From Wolbachia endosymbiont of Ctenocephalides felis wCfeJ (lineage in GTDB: Bacteria; Pseudomonadota; Alphaproteobacteria; Rickettsiales; Anaplasmataceae), in the NCBI RefSeq assembly GCF_012277315.1, contig NZ_CP051157.1, positions 845,279 to 909,278 on the forward strand: a DNA stretch of 64,000 nt, in the 5' to 3' direction. A program made the position numbers and the translations under genes. The first letter of the stretch is position 1, and every line of letters begins with the position of its first letter. Positions 1 through 9,475 of this stretch are shown in pieces. The notes under the pieces were generated by a model, which did not search any database, was not told where the DNA came from, and was given only the letters and a program-made list of their open reading frames with translations.

Positions 1-1761
1 CTTTCAAAGGCAGAGGGGAAAGTTATCTTGTTTATAGATGAACTTCATACTTTAGTTGGAGCAGGAGCAACAAGCGGTGCAATGGATGCTTCAAATTTGC
101 TAAAGCCTGCTCTTGCGCGTGGAGAAATTCGCTGTATAGGAGCGACAACGTTAGATGAGTATCGAGAACACATAGAAGAAGATCCTGCACTCGCAAGACG
201 GTTTCAGCCTGTGTTTATCTCTCAACCAACTGAAACTGATACTATTTCGATACTCAGGGGTTTAAAGGAGAGGTATGAAGTGCATCATGGTATAAGAATT
301 ACAGATGGTGCAATAATTGCTGCTGCAACGTTATCGAATAGGTATATAACAGATAGGTTTTTACCTGATAAAGCAATTGACTTGATTGATGAAGCGGCAA
401 GCAGGGTAAGGATTGAAATGGATAGCAAACCTGAAGTCATTGACGAGCTTGAGAGAAAAATTATACAGCTGAAAATTGAGTCAGAGGCTCTAAAAAAAGA
501 ACGTGATGAAAACTCCAAGCAACGTTTACAAAAGATAAATGAGGAAATTGAAAGCCTCAATAGTAAATTTGCTGACTTAAACAGCAAGTGGCAGATGGAG
601 AAAAACAAAATAGCTAGAATACAAGAGACAGCTGAGAAATTAGATAGTGCTAGAAAAGATCTGGAACTTGCTCAACGCAATGGAGATTTAGGAAAAGCAG
701 GGGAATTGATGTATGGTGTGATTCCTCAACTTGAAAATGAGTTGAAAAACCAGGAGAAAGTTACTGACAGTTTTCTAAAGAAAGAAGTTACTGAGAACGA
801 CATTGCAAATATTGTTTCAAAGTGGACGGGAATTCCAGTTGATAGTATGATGCACAGCGAAAGAGAAAAACTTCTTAACATGGAAAATGAAATAGGAAAA
901 AGAGTAATAGGGCAGAAGAATGCAATAGAGGCAGTAAGTAATGCAGTTAGGCGCTCTCGCTCTGGTGTGCAAGATGCTAATCGACCTTTCGGTTCATTTT
1001 TATTCTTGGGACCAACTGGAGTTGGAAAAACCGAACTTGTAAAAGCTCTTGCTGAATTCCTGTTCGACGATCAATCAGCACTTCTGCGCTTTGATATGTC
1101 AGAGTACATGGAAAAACACTCTGTTTCAAAGCTAATTGGTGCTCCTCCTGGGTATGTTGGCTATGAGCAAGGCGGCAGGTTGACTGAGGCAGTAAGAAGA
1201 AGACCCTATCAGGTAATTTTATTTGATGAGATAGAAAAAGCAAATCCAGATATATTCAATCTGTTACTGCAGATTTTGGATGAAGGCAGACTTACTGATA
1301 GCCACGGTAAATTAATTGATTTCCGCAATACCATATTAATTTTAACTTCTAACCTTGGTGCTGAGATAATGCTTAAAGGAACTATAGACTCTGTAAAAAG
1401 CGAAGTGATGCAAATAGTTAAATCAGCATTTCGTCCAGAATTTTTAAATAGACTGGATGAAATTATTATATTCCACAATTTAACCAAGGACGATATCTAT
1501 AAAATTGTAGATGTTCAATTTTCTTATTTACAAAAAACGCTTGCTAAGCGTAAACTAAGGATAAGTTTATCACAAGAGGCTAAAGAGCTGATAGCACAAG
1601 CTGGCTATGATTCTGAATATGGAGCAAGACCCCTGAAAAGGGTAATACAAGAATGTATTCAAAATAATCTAGCTAAATTAGTGTTATCGGGAGAAGTCAC
1701 AGAAGGCGATGAGCTAATAGTGTACACTCTTAATAATGAAATCTTAGTTAAAAAGGTTTAA
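1..1761 (+). CDS. clpB: ATP-dependent disaggregase chaperone ClpB (3' part, 5' end outside window)
   Basis: The open frame runs in from the window edge, so only the C-terminal 586 residues are visible. ClpB is normally about 860 residues, so roughly 275 are missing. The fragment opens with the Walker B region of the first AAA+ domain ([10 protein letters not shown]). A charged coiled-coil middle domain follows at about residues 140-240. The second AAA+ domain has Walker A GPTGVGKT near residue 337, Walker [11 protein letters not shown] and a sensor-2 region with GARPLKR. The middle domain separates ClpB from ClpA/ClpC. ClpB threads aggregated proteins in the cytoplasm together with DnaK, which is at 56.7-58.6 kb. 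The gdh gene follows after 26 bases on the same strand. Confidence 0.97.
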   Translation, partial: LSKAEGKVILFIDELHTLVGAGATSGAMDASNLLKPALARGEIRCIGATTLDEYREHIEEDPALARRFQPVFISQPTETDTISILRGLKERYEVHHGIRITDGAIIAAATLSNRYITDRFLPDKAIDLIDEAASRVRIEMDSKPEVIDELERKIIQLKIESEALKKERDENSKQRLQKINEEIESLNSKFADLNSKWQMEKNKIARIQETAEKLDSARKDLELAQRNGDLGKAGELMYGVIPQLENELKNQEKVTDSFLKKEVTENDIANIVSKWTGIPVDSMMHSEREKLLNMENEIGKRVIGQKNAIEAVSNAVRRSRSGVQDANRPFGSFLFLGPTGVGKTELVKALAEFLFDDQSALLRFDMSEYMEKHSVSKLIGAPPGYVGYEQGGRLTEAVRRRPYQVILFDEIEKANPDIFNLLLQILDEGRLTDSHGKLIDFRNTILILTSNLGAEIMLKGTIDSVKSEVMQIVKSAFRPEFLNRLDEIIIFHNLTKDDIYKIVDVQFSYLQKTLAKRKLRISLSQEAKELIAQAGYDSEYGARPLKRVIQECIQNNLAKLVLSGEVTEGDELIVYTLNNEILVKKV

Positions 1762-1787
1762 ATTCACTGTGTGTTTGCGTAAAAAAA

Positions 1788-4700
1788 ATGTGTGTAGATT
1801 ATAATGTTGACACTGAGTCTTTATTTAAGTTAGTTAATCGAGAAGATCAGAAAGAAAAGGAAAAAATTAAAGAGTTTATAAAATACTTTTATAATTTTAT
1901 TTATAACAGTGATTTAAAGGTCAATGATAAATTCCTTCTGTACATTGCAGAAGATGCATACAACTTCATTCTCAAAAAGGAAAAAAAAGAAAGTAAATTA
2001 AAAATAAACAATGTGCACAACATACCAGGGATAGAAGGCAGTTTTACTATAATTAAGATAACGAATGACGACATGCCTTTTCTGGTTGACTCTGTTATTG
2101 CAACTATTAAATCACACGGTTTAACTGTATGCTATTATAGCAATAGTGTAATTAATGTTAAGAGAAAAAATGGTCTGATTGATGAGATTGGTTGTTTAAA
2201 AGAGGATAGTTGTGTCAAGGAGTCAGTAATATATTTAATTATTAAAGGCATAAGTGATAATTTTGTTGATACACTAGAAGAATCTTTACGAAAAACACTA
2301 AAAGCGGTTAATTGCGTTGTGAAAGACTGGCCATTAATGCTCAAGAAGCTTGATGAAGCAAGTCTTTCTGTCATCCCAGTACTTGACACTGGAATCCAGG
2401 AAAAGGACACGTGGATTCCAGTGTCAAGTACTGGAACGACACCAGACCGAAATCAAGAGCAAAAAGATTTTCTAGCTTGGTTAAAGAATAATAACTTCGT
2501 ATTTTTAGGTTATCAAGAATGCACTCCTGATAAAAATGGAAAGCTTGTTCCAAGCGGTGAGGAAAATCTTGGTTTGATAAGAGCAAGTGAAGAGTATCAA
2601 AACGTATTGATTCCTTGTGAGGACCTTGATCATTTGTACATATTGAGGTCAGATCTGGTCTCAATAGTTCACCGCCGTACATATATGAATTGTATAGGAA
2701 TAAATGAGTTTGATAATCAAGGAGAATTAATAAAAGAAAGACGTTTTTTTGGATTATTCACTTCTGTAGCAGAAGTACAGGATATTCGCACTATTCCGTT
2801 AATAAAGGATAAAGTTAAAATAATAGAGAAAAGAGCAGGATTTGTGCCTGGTGGCCACAACAATAAAGCTTTAGTTTCTATTCTACAAGCATTTTCTTGT
2901 GATGAATTATTCCAATCAAATGAAGACGAGTTGTTTAAGATTTGTACTTCGATTATGTCTCTTGCGATCAGGCCAAGAGTCAAATTATTTTTAAGAAAAG
3001 TAGGAGATTTTGTTAGTTGCATAGTACTGATACCGATGCGTTACGCTAGTGCTAGGCTAATGTTCAAGATACGTGATATACTGAAAGATGAAACAGATGC
3101 AGAAAGTTCAGATATTTATAACAATCACATTATTAATGAATATAATTTGATGAAGTTACATGTGGTGCTAAAGACTAAAAGTACCGATGTTTTCGATGAT
3201 GAAGTTTTGCGTATCGAAAACAAATTAAGGAACATTACAGAAAAGTGGGAAGATCGTTTTATAGACAATCTATATAACACTTTCAGTACTGTTGAAGATG
3301 TATTTATCCGCTATTGCAAGGCATTTCCAATAAGCTATCAAGAGAGTTTTGACCCTTACGATGCATATTATGATATGAAAAAATTGGAGATAGTGAGGAA
3401 GAAAAGGGTTAGCGAGGTTGATTTAAGGCTTACTCGTGACAATCTTAATTATCAATTAAAAGTTTACACTCCAAGCAATGGGGGACTTGAATTATCGAAA
3501 ATATTGAAAATTATTAAAAATTTGGGAGCAAAGATCCTATCTCATAATGGTTATTATATAGAAATTAACGGCGGAATATGGATACACCATTTTGTATTAT
3601 CAAGAGTAGATGAATTAATAAACAATATTACTCTTAAGGAACAATTTGAGATAACGCTTACGAAAGTATTCGGTAGAGAAATTAAAAATGATTATTTCAA
3701 CAGTTTAATCATTATTGCTGGGCTCGAGTGGAGAGAAGTGCTTTTGATTAGAGCGCTAAGTGCTTATCTAAAGCAAACGTCATTTAACTACAACCCAGAA
3801 TATATACAAAAAGTAACCTCAGATTATCCCAAAATAGTAAAGTATTTGATAAAGCTGTTTCATGTGAGGTTTAATCCCCATATAGATATCGATAGAGGAG
3901 AGACCACTGACATCTTTAGAGAAAAAATTGAGGAACTCCTAAAGGAAGTTAGCAATGTTTCACATGATTACGTTTTACGTTCAATGTTTAATTTAATAAT
4001 GGCCATTTTAAGGACCAGTTATTATCAAGATGATAAACCTTACTTATCTACAAAATTTGATTCAAGTAAGATAAATGGTTTGCCTGATCCGCGTCCATAT
4101 CGTGAATTATATGTTTATTCAAACCTTTTTGAAGGAATACATTTAAGAGGAGGAAAACTAGCGCGTGGTGGTTTAAGATGGTCAGATAGGACGGAAGACT
4201 ACCGCACTGAAGTTTTGGGTCTCATGAAAGCTCAGATGACGAAAAATGCAGTTATTGTTCCCGTTGGCGCAAAGGGTGGATTCGTAATAAAGAAAGTTTA
4301 TAGAGATAAAAATATTTTAAGAGAAAAAGGTGTTGAGTGCTATAAGGACTTTATCAGAGGAATGCTTGATATTACTGATAATGTAGTTGATGGTAAAATA
4401 GTTCCACCGCAGAATGTAATTAGATATGACGAAGACGATCCGTATTTAGTAGTTGCAGCAGATAAAGGTACTGCTTCATTTTCTGATTATGCTAATCAAG
4501 TAGCCTCTGAGTATAATTTTTGGCTTGGCGATGCATTTGCATCTGGTGGATCGGCAGGTTATGACCACAAAAAGATAGGTATTACAGCAAGAGGTGCATG
4601 GATTGCAGCACAAAGGCATTTTTGGCGAATGAATAAGGATATTTACCAAGATGTAACTGTAGTTGGGATTGGGGATATGGCAGGTGACCTGTTTGGAAAC

Positions 4701-6548
4701 GGTATGCTGCTTTCGAGAAATATACGTCTAATTGGGGCGTTTAACCATATACATATTTTTATCGATCCAAATCCTGATGCAGAGAGGAGTTTTACAGAGC
4801 GTAAGCGCCTTTTTGAATTACCATTTTCAACCTGGATGGATTATGATAAAGATTTAATTTCGCCAGGTGGAGGGGTGTTTGAGCGTAGCAGCAAGCAAAT
4901 CAATATTTCTCAAGAAATGAAAAAATGCTTTGATATAACCGAAGATGTGTTATCTCCTAATGACTTGATCAGGTGTCTGTTGAAAGCAAAAGTAGATTTT
5001 ATATGGAACGGAGGAATTGGCACATTCGTTAAAGCGAAAAATGAAAGTCATGGTATGGTCGGTGACAAAGCAAACAATGAATTGAGAGTAAATGGCGAAG
5101 ATATTAGAGCTTCTGTGTTTGTCGAGGGAGGCAATCTTGGTTGTACGCAGCTCGGAAGAATAGAGTATGCAGAGAAGGGCGGATATATTAATGCAGATTT
5201 TGTTGATAATTCAGCAGGAGTAATATGTTCCGACCTTGAAGTTAACATCAAAATTGCATTTGTTTCAATCATGAAAGAGGGGGGAATTTCCTTAGAGAAA
5301 AGGAATGTAATACTGGCTAGCATGGTAGATGAGGTTGCATCTAAGGTGCTTGAAGACCATAACAGGATTGAAACAAAAGCATTACTACTTGAGTGTCTGC
5401 AAGCTAAAGAAAGGTTGGAACAGCACCATAGATTATTACTCAGTTTAGAGAAATCTGGATTGCTAAATCGAAGTGGAGAGTTTCTTCCAACTGACGAGGA
5501 AATAGCGAGAATGTTGACTGGAGTAGAAGGCTTTAGTTCTCCTCAGCTTGCTGTTCTAATGTCCTATACTAGGACAGCAATAAAAAATGAAATTATACAC
5601 TCTGACTTACCTGAAAAAGATTCCTTGTGCCATGATTATTTACTAAATTACTTTCCGCAAAAGATGGTAACAGAGTTCAAGAATTTCATATTGAAACATC
5701 AACTTCGCAGAGAAATTGTCTCTACTTGTATTGCAAATGATGTAGTGAATAGGATGGGGTGTATATTTATTAATAATCTGGTTGAAAACACCGGAATTAA
5801 AGTATACGAAGCAGTCAATGTGTATATTGCTGTTAACCACCTATATAATTTAAATAGCCTGTGGCAGAAAATTGATGAACTGGATGGAAAGATAGATGTT
5901 AATGCGTACTTGCAGGTAGTGAGAAGTGTACAAAAGTTCATTGGTAGGGTATCATTTTGGCTAGTAAAAAATCTGGGCAAACTTAGCTTTGTAGATTTGG
6001 ATGATGTGACCAGGTTTAAGGATGCAATTGAGACTTTGGGCCAGAACTTAACTGATGTCTTAGATGAACACCTATTAAAAGTCTACTACCATCGATCCAC
6101 TTCTTTGGTCGAGCTTAATGTGAATAAAGATCTAGCAAAAGAAGTTGCTAACCTGTGTATTTTAGCCTATGCACTGGACGTTGTGTCCATTGCTGAACAA
6201 ACATCTTTGCCTATTCTTGACGCTGGTAAAATATACTTCGAATTAAAATCTCTACTAAGATTCGATCTAATCAGAACAATTGCTATCAAAATGAAAGGTC
6301 ATTCTTCCTATTGGGATCGCAGCTTAATTAATGATTTATTGGATGATTTAAGCAGTTATCATTATAAGCTAACTGTCAAAGTCATAAAATCCACTGATAA
6401 CCGTGAAGATAAGGTTCAAACTTGGGCTTTTAATGATAAGGATTGTGTAGAACGTTATAATAGCTTCTTAGATGACATGGTTGCTTCTAAGCTTGATTTA
6501 AGCAAATTAATATTTATAATTAGAAGAATTAAAGTGCTCTCTTCATAG
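1788..6548 (+). CDS. gdhB: NAD-specific glutamate dehydrogenase, large (about 180 kDa) type
   Basis: At 1586 residues this matches the large NAD-GDH family, which oxidatively deaminates glutamate to 2-oxoglutarate. It has a long N-terminal regulatory region and a C-terminal catalytic part. The core carries GGLRWSDR and the lysine-rich VPVGAKGGFVIKK near residues 790-830. A dinucleotide-binding region (VVGIGDMAGDLFGNGML) and GGIGTFVKA follow. Glutamate is a likely carbon source for an intracellular Rickettsiales cell, so the enzyme would feed the TCA cycle. Residues about 195-218 are encoded by a palindromic repeat inserted in frame (IPVLDTGIQ ... WIPVSSTG), which is foreign to the family. The gene symbol varies between genomes. 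The tatB-like gene starts 6 bases after the stop. Confidence 0.93.
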   Translation: MCVDYNVDTESLFKLVNREDQKEKEKIKEFIKYFYNFIYNSDLKVNDKFLLYIAEDAYNFILKKEKKESKLKINNVHNIPGIEGSFTIIKITNDDMPFLVDSVIATIKSHGLTVCYYSNSVINVKRKNGLIDEIGCLKEDSCVKESVIYLIIKGISDNFVDTLEESLRKTLKAVNCVVKDWPLMLKKLDEASLSVIPVLDTGIQEKDTWIPVSSTGTTPDRNQEQKDFLAWLKNNNFVFLGYQECTPDKNGKLVPSGEENLGLIRASEEYQNVLIPCEDLDHLYILRSDLVSIVHRRTYMNCIGINEFDNQGELIKERRFFGLFTSVAEVQDIRTIPLIKDKVKIIEKRAGFVPGGHNNKALVSILQAFSCDELFQSNEDELFKICTSIMSLAIRPRVKLFLRKVGDFVSCIVLIPMRYASARLMFKIRDILKDETDAESSDIYNNHIINEYNLMKLHVVLKTKSTDVFDDEVLRIENKLRNITEKWEDRFIDNLYNTFSTVEDVFIRYCKAFPISYQESFDPYDAYYDMKKLEIVRKKRVSEVDLRLTRDNLNYQLKVYTPSNGGLELSKILKIIKNLGAKILSHNGYYIEINGGIWIHHFVLSRVDELINNITLKEQFEITLTKVFGREIKNDYFNSLIIIAGLEWREVLLIRALSAYLKQTSFNYNPEYIQKVTSDYPKIVKYLIKLFHVRFNPHIDIDRGETTDIFREKIEELLKEVSNVSHDYVLRSMFNLIMAILRTSYYQDDKPYLSTKFDSSKINGLPDPRPYRELYVYSNLFEGIHLRGGKLARGGLRWSDRTEDYRTEVLGLMKAQMTKNAVIVPVGAKGGFVIKKVYRDKNILREKGVECYKDFIRGMLDITDNVVDGKIVPPQNVIRYDEDDPYLVVAADKGTASFSDYANQVASEYNFWLGDAFASGGSAGYDHKKIGITARGAWIAAQRHFWRMNKDIYQDVTVVGIGDMAGDLFGNGMLLSRNIRLIGAFNHIHIFIDPNPDAERSFTERKRLFELPFSTWMDYDKDLISPGGGVFERSSKQINISQEMKKCFDITEDVLSPNDLIRCLLKAKVDFIWNGGIGTFVKAKNESHGMVGDKANNELRVNGEDIRASVFVEGGNLGCTQLGRIEYAEKGGYINADFVDNSAGVICSDLEVNIKIAFVSIMKEGGISLEKRNVILASMVDEVASKVLEDHNRIETKALLLECLQAKERLEQHHRLLLSLEKSGLLNRSGEFLPTDEEIARMLTGVEGFSSPQLAVLMSYTRTAIKNEIIHSDLPEKDSLCHDYLLNYFPQKMVTEFKNFILKHQLRREIVSTCIANDVVNRMGCIFINNLVENTGIKVYEAVNVYIAVNHLYNLNSLWQKIDELDGKIDVNAYLQVVRSVQKFIGRVSFWLVKNLGKLSFVDLDDVTRFKDAIETLGQNLTDVLDEHLLKVYYHRSTSLVELNVNKDLAKEVANLCILAYALDVVSIAEQTSLPILDAGKIYFELKSLLRFDLIRTIAIKMKGHSSYWDRSLINDLLDDLSSYHYKLTVKVIKSTDNREDKVQTWAFNDKDCVERYNSFLDDMVASKLDLSKLIFIIRRIKVLSS
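2370..2440 (+). repeat. Palindromic element inserted in frame inside gdh
   Basis: Two 29-base arms (2370-2398 and 2412-2440) are complementary at 27 of 29 positions around a 13-base loop. The arms carry the GTCATCCCAG / CTGGAAC signature of the intergenic palindromes elsewhere in the window. The frame stays open through the element and encodes about 24 residues. Confidence 0.9.
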
Positions 6549-6554
6549 GAAAAA

Positions 6555-6851
6555 ATGTTTAGTATAGGTCTTTCGGAGATTTTAGTTGTGGTTCTAGTGA
6601 GTATCGTTGTGCTTGATAAAAATAAGGTACCTGTATTTATTGATCTTATTCGAAATATATATAGGTATTTAATGATTGTAAAGTTAAAAACTAGGAAATT
6701 ATTGAAAGACGCTGGAATTGAAGATTTATACAAGGAGTATAACACTGAAAAGGTAAATTATATAGTTGGGAAAGATGGTAAGTTTTATCCTAGTTACAAT
6801 ATAAATAATACATCTGAAAGCAATGACAGCAAGGATTCTAGTAGTAGATGA
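6555..6851 (+). CDS. Small TatA/TatB-like twin-arginine translocase subunit
   Basis: This 98-residue protein begins with a short hydrophobic helix (SEILVVVLVSIVVL), then DKNKVP, an amphipathic basic helix and a polar tail. This is the layout of TatA/TatB proteins, which build the Sec-independent channel for folded proteins in the inner membrane. The sequence after the helix matches the usual LGPxKLP position only loosely, so the assignment rests on architecture. TatB is a little more likely than TatA given the Glu at residue 8. The gene lies 6 bases after gdh, and its 3' end overlaps pleD by 29 bases in another frame. Confidence 0.6.
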   Translation: MFSIGLSEILVVVLVSIVVLDKNKVPVFIDLIRNIYRYLMIVKLKTRKLLKDAGIEDLYKEYNTEKVNYIVGKDGKFYPSYNINNTSESNDSKDSSSR

Positions 6852-8199
6852 TGTGCTATCGAATGTTAAGCTTTTAGAAGCTCGACTAAAAGCAGAGTAC
6901 TATACAGTTGTTGTAGCTCATGATGGTCAAGAAGCCATAGATTTAGTGGCAAAGCAACAGCCCGATATCATATTGCTTGATATTATGATGCCCAAAATAA
7001 ATGGCTTTGAGGTTTGTAAGAACCTAAAAAGTGATCCCTTGACAACCCATATTCCAATAATTATGGTAACTGCATTGCATGACACCCACGATAGAGTACA
7101 GGGCATCAATGCTGGTGCAGATGACTTCCTAACTAAACCAATAGATGAAACTGCTTTGTCTGCGAGAATTAAGTCTCTTACGCGCTTAAAAATGGTAATA
7201 GATGAGTTGCGTTTGAGAGGAGAAACTAATGCTGAGATTGGTGGGGTAGCAGGAAGCAGTATCATGGATTATTCTAATCAGATTTTTGGTGCTAACATAC
7301 TTGTTATTGATGAGGACATCTTTCAAGCAGAGCAGATATATAATGTACTAAAGCAGCGCTTTAAGTCAATTAAAATACTGAATGATCCGATGGAGGCGTT
7401 GAAGGTTGGTATTGAGAATAATTACGATCTGATTATTTCTGACATGCAATTCTCAAAAACCGATGGCCTACGTTTGTGTTCTGAATTTCGTAGTAAAGTA
7501 GAAACACGTTATACACCAATTCTGATCCTTTCTGAAGATTATGACAAAAACAATTTAGTAAAAGCACTGGATGTAGGTGCTAACGATTACTTAACAGTGC
7601 CTTTGGATGAGAGTGAGTTAATAGCAAGGGTTAATTTACAAGTGAAACGCAAAAGGTATCAAGATGCTTTGAGAATGAATTTATTTAATAATGTGGAGAT
7701 GTCTATAAAAGATCCACTAACTAACTGTTATAACAGAAGATATTTTGATGCACACTTAAGAAACATTGTTAAGGACTCTGTAGAAAAGGATAGAAGACTA
7801 TCCCTTATGATACTTGACATAGACTATTTTAAGGTAGTAAATGACGATTTTGGACATAGTGCTGGGGATGAACTTTTAAAGCAAATACAGAAGAGAATTT
7901 CTGAAAATATCAGAGTGACGGATTTATTGGCTAGGTTTGGTGGTGAGGAATTCGTTATTGTAATGCCAGATACAAATATATCAGATGCGTACACTGTTGC
8001 AGAGAGGATACGCGAAATTATTGCTATAGAACCTTTCACACTCTCGGATAGGAACATAACCCATAATGTAACTGTGAGCATTGGAGTTGCAGAAATGCAA
8101 AAATCAGATCTTGAGAATATCAAAAAATTCATAGTGCGTGCTGATAGATATTTATATCAAGCAAAAAATAGTGGCAGAAATAGGGTGGTTACTGACTAG
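6823..8199 (+). CDS. pleD: PleD-type response regulator / diguanylate cyclase
   Basis: The 458-residue protein has the PleD layout: receiver 1 (about 1-120, phospho-acceptor Asp53 in LLDIMMPK), receiver 2 (about 155-275, Asp207), and a C-terminal GGDEF domain. The active-site motif is GGEEF at 373-377. An RxxD inhibitory site (RVTD, 364-367) sits five residues upstream, so both synthesis and product inhibition by cyclic di-GMP look intact. The start (TARILVVDD) gives a complete first receiver strand and overlaps the preceding gene by 29 bases. The partner kinase, PleC-like in related bacteria, is not in the window. Activation is expected to be by phosphorylation and dimerisation at the membrane-cytoplasm interface. 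Confidence 0.94.
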   Translation: MTARILVVDDVLSNVKLLEARLKAEYYTVVVAHDGQEAIDLVAKQQPDIILLDIMMPKINGFEVCKNLKSDPLTTHIPIIMVTALHDTHDRVQGINAGADDFLTKPIDETALSARIKSLTRLKMVIDELRLRGETNAEIGGVAGSSIMDYSNQIFGANILVIDEDIFQAEQIYNVLKQRFKSIKILNDPMEALKVGIENNYDLIISDMQFSKTDGLRLCSEFRSKVETRYTPILILSEDYDKNNLVKALDVGANDYLTVPLDESELIARVNLQVKRKRYQDALRMNLFNNVEMSIKDPLTNCYNRRYFDAHLRNIVKDSVEKDRRLSLMILDIDYFKVVNDDFGHSAGDELLKQIQKRISENIRVTDLLARFGGEEFVIVMPDTNISDAYTVAERIREIIAIEPFTLSDRNITHNVTVSIGVAEMQKSDLENIKKFIVRADRYLYQAKNSGRNRVVTD

Positions 8200-8349
8200 C
8201 TCTAGAGATATTAATTTTTAAACTTGTATAGCCCCAGAGATACTTTTTTTCAAACTACAAGAATCAACTGATAACTATTGTGCTGCTCTCACAAGGTGAA
8301 ATTAGCGTTCTTTAGTTCTTAGACAAAAATTATTAAATAGTTAAATAAC

Positions 8350-8378
8350 TTGACTTTACATGTCATGTAAACTATAAT
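8350..8378 (+). promoter_or_regulatory. Near-consensus sigma70 promoter with an internal palindrome
   Basis: The -35 box TTGACT (8350-8355) and -10 box TATAAT (8373-8378) are separated by exactly 17 bases. The spacer holds a 15-base palindrome, TTACATGTCATGTAA (8356-8370), perfect apart from its central base. This is where a repressor dimer would block polymerase. The next gene starts at 8402, 24 bases after the -10 box, with the Shine-Dalgarno GAGGTG at 8392-8397. Confidence 0.65.
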
Positions 8379-8401
8379 TTAATTTTTTAGTGAGGTGTAT
8401 T

Positions 8402-9043
8402 ATGAATGAAATAGATTTTATCAGCATAGATCAATATTTGTCTGATCCAGAATGGGAAGGAGCAGTTTTCCCTTTTGGTGATGGATGTATCAGCATTAAA
8501 GGGTGTTCTTTTCTAGAGCAAGAAATATTTCACTTTGGCGACGGGTATGTCAAGGTTACAGAGTGTTCTTTTGATTATAAAAAGATTGGAGAAGCACTAA
8601 ATGATGGTAATCGTTATAAAATGAAGGGAGAAATACTAGATGAAAATTTTAATGTAGTGGGAAATTTAGATATACAAGGCCATCTTTGTTATTTAAGTTA
8701 CGATGATAGAAAGATCGATATCACATATGACATAGAGATAGACTTAGAAGTTAACCAGTCTTTTAATTGGAAGCAGAAAATGCTTAGCCTTAGCGATAGA
8801 TTCAATATTACAGAGTATTCTGTTGATCAAGGAGAATGGGAAACAAAAGGAGCAATATGGTATAAAGTAAAAGGGGAAATACTAGACAAAAACTCTAATA
8901 TAATAGGAAACTTGGATGTTCAAGGACCTCTTTGGAGTTTTAATTACGACGACTACAAAATCAATATTCATTATGGTATGGGGGTAAACTTAGAGGGTGA
9001 TGTGAAAAAAATTCTTTCTTTGTCGAGAGAGCAAGCTTCTTGA
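8402..9043 (+). CDS. Hypothetical protein with two internal repeat modules
   Basis: I do not recognise this 213-residue family. The ATG at 8402 is preferred over the in-frame GTG at 8390 because GAGGTG lies just upstream of it. No signal peptide or membrane helix is visible. The protein carries an internal duplication. A module containing KGEILDENFNVVGNLDIQG recurs about 110 residues later as KGEILDKNSNIIGNLDVQG, each followed by a YDD-K-I strand-rich tail. The repeats suggest a beta-rich fold. It sits behind a strong promoter in an accessory island, and the next open frame downstream is in the same reading frame beyond two stops. It could be a host-interaction or symbiont-specific protein, but nothing shows its function. 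Confidence 0.6.
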   Translation: MNEIDFISIDQYLSDPEWEGAVFPFGDGCISIKGCSFLEQEIFHFGDGYVKVTECSFDYKKIGEALNDGNRYKMKGEILDENFNVVGNLDIQGHLCYLSYDDRKIDITYDIEIDLEVNQSFNWKQKMLSLSDRFNITEYSVDQGEWETKGAIWYKVKGEILDKNSNIIGNLDVQGPLWSFNYDDYKINIHYGMGVNLEGDVKKILSLSREQAS

Positions 9044-9085
9044 TTAGCAAAGCAGTTTAGCTCTTTTTTAAGTACTGTGTGCTAG

Positions 9086-9475
9086 AACTCCAAGTATCTT
9101 TGTGTCTTAGTCATAGGAAATAGTAAGTACATCTTCAAATTTGAATGTGGCGAAGAATTACAGTTTAGTGGTCAAAGTAATGAGTATAAAGGAGTAAACA
9201 AGGTAAAGCTCGTAACTGAAGACAATGGTAAAGAAATAAAATTTCATGGTTGCTACTTTGGGGCTTATAATATCTTTCAACCGGATGGGGAAGATACAGT
9301 AAAGTTTCGACTTTTTGTACACCGGATAAAAGATAGCTCAGATGAAGAAGCTTACCTATCTGATTCTATCGATCCTGAAGAAGTTAAAGTAAAAGTAATA
9401 CTTGATAACCAATGTGAATATAGAATTGCCCTGTCTCTCAATAATAATGAGTGGATTATTTTACCTAGGTCATCA
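9086..9475 (+). other. Open coding-like frame lacking a start codon, continuous with the next gene
   Basis: The frame of the large downstream gene is open back to the TAG at 9083-9085. The extra 130 codons read like protein, for example KYIFKFECGEELQFSG and VKVKVILDNQCEYRIALSL. No in-frame ATG, GTG or TTG occurs before 9476. An ATA at 9113-9115 (ATA GGA AAT AGT) could be a mutated ATG. The frame is also the same as that of the preceding gene, from which it is separated by TGA (9041) and TAG (9083). Confidence 0.6.
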
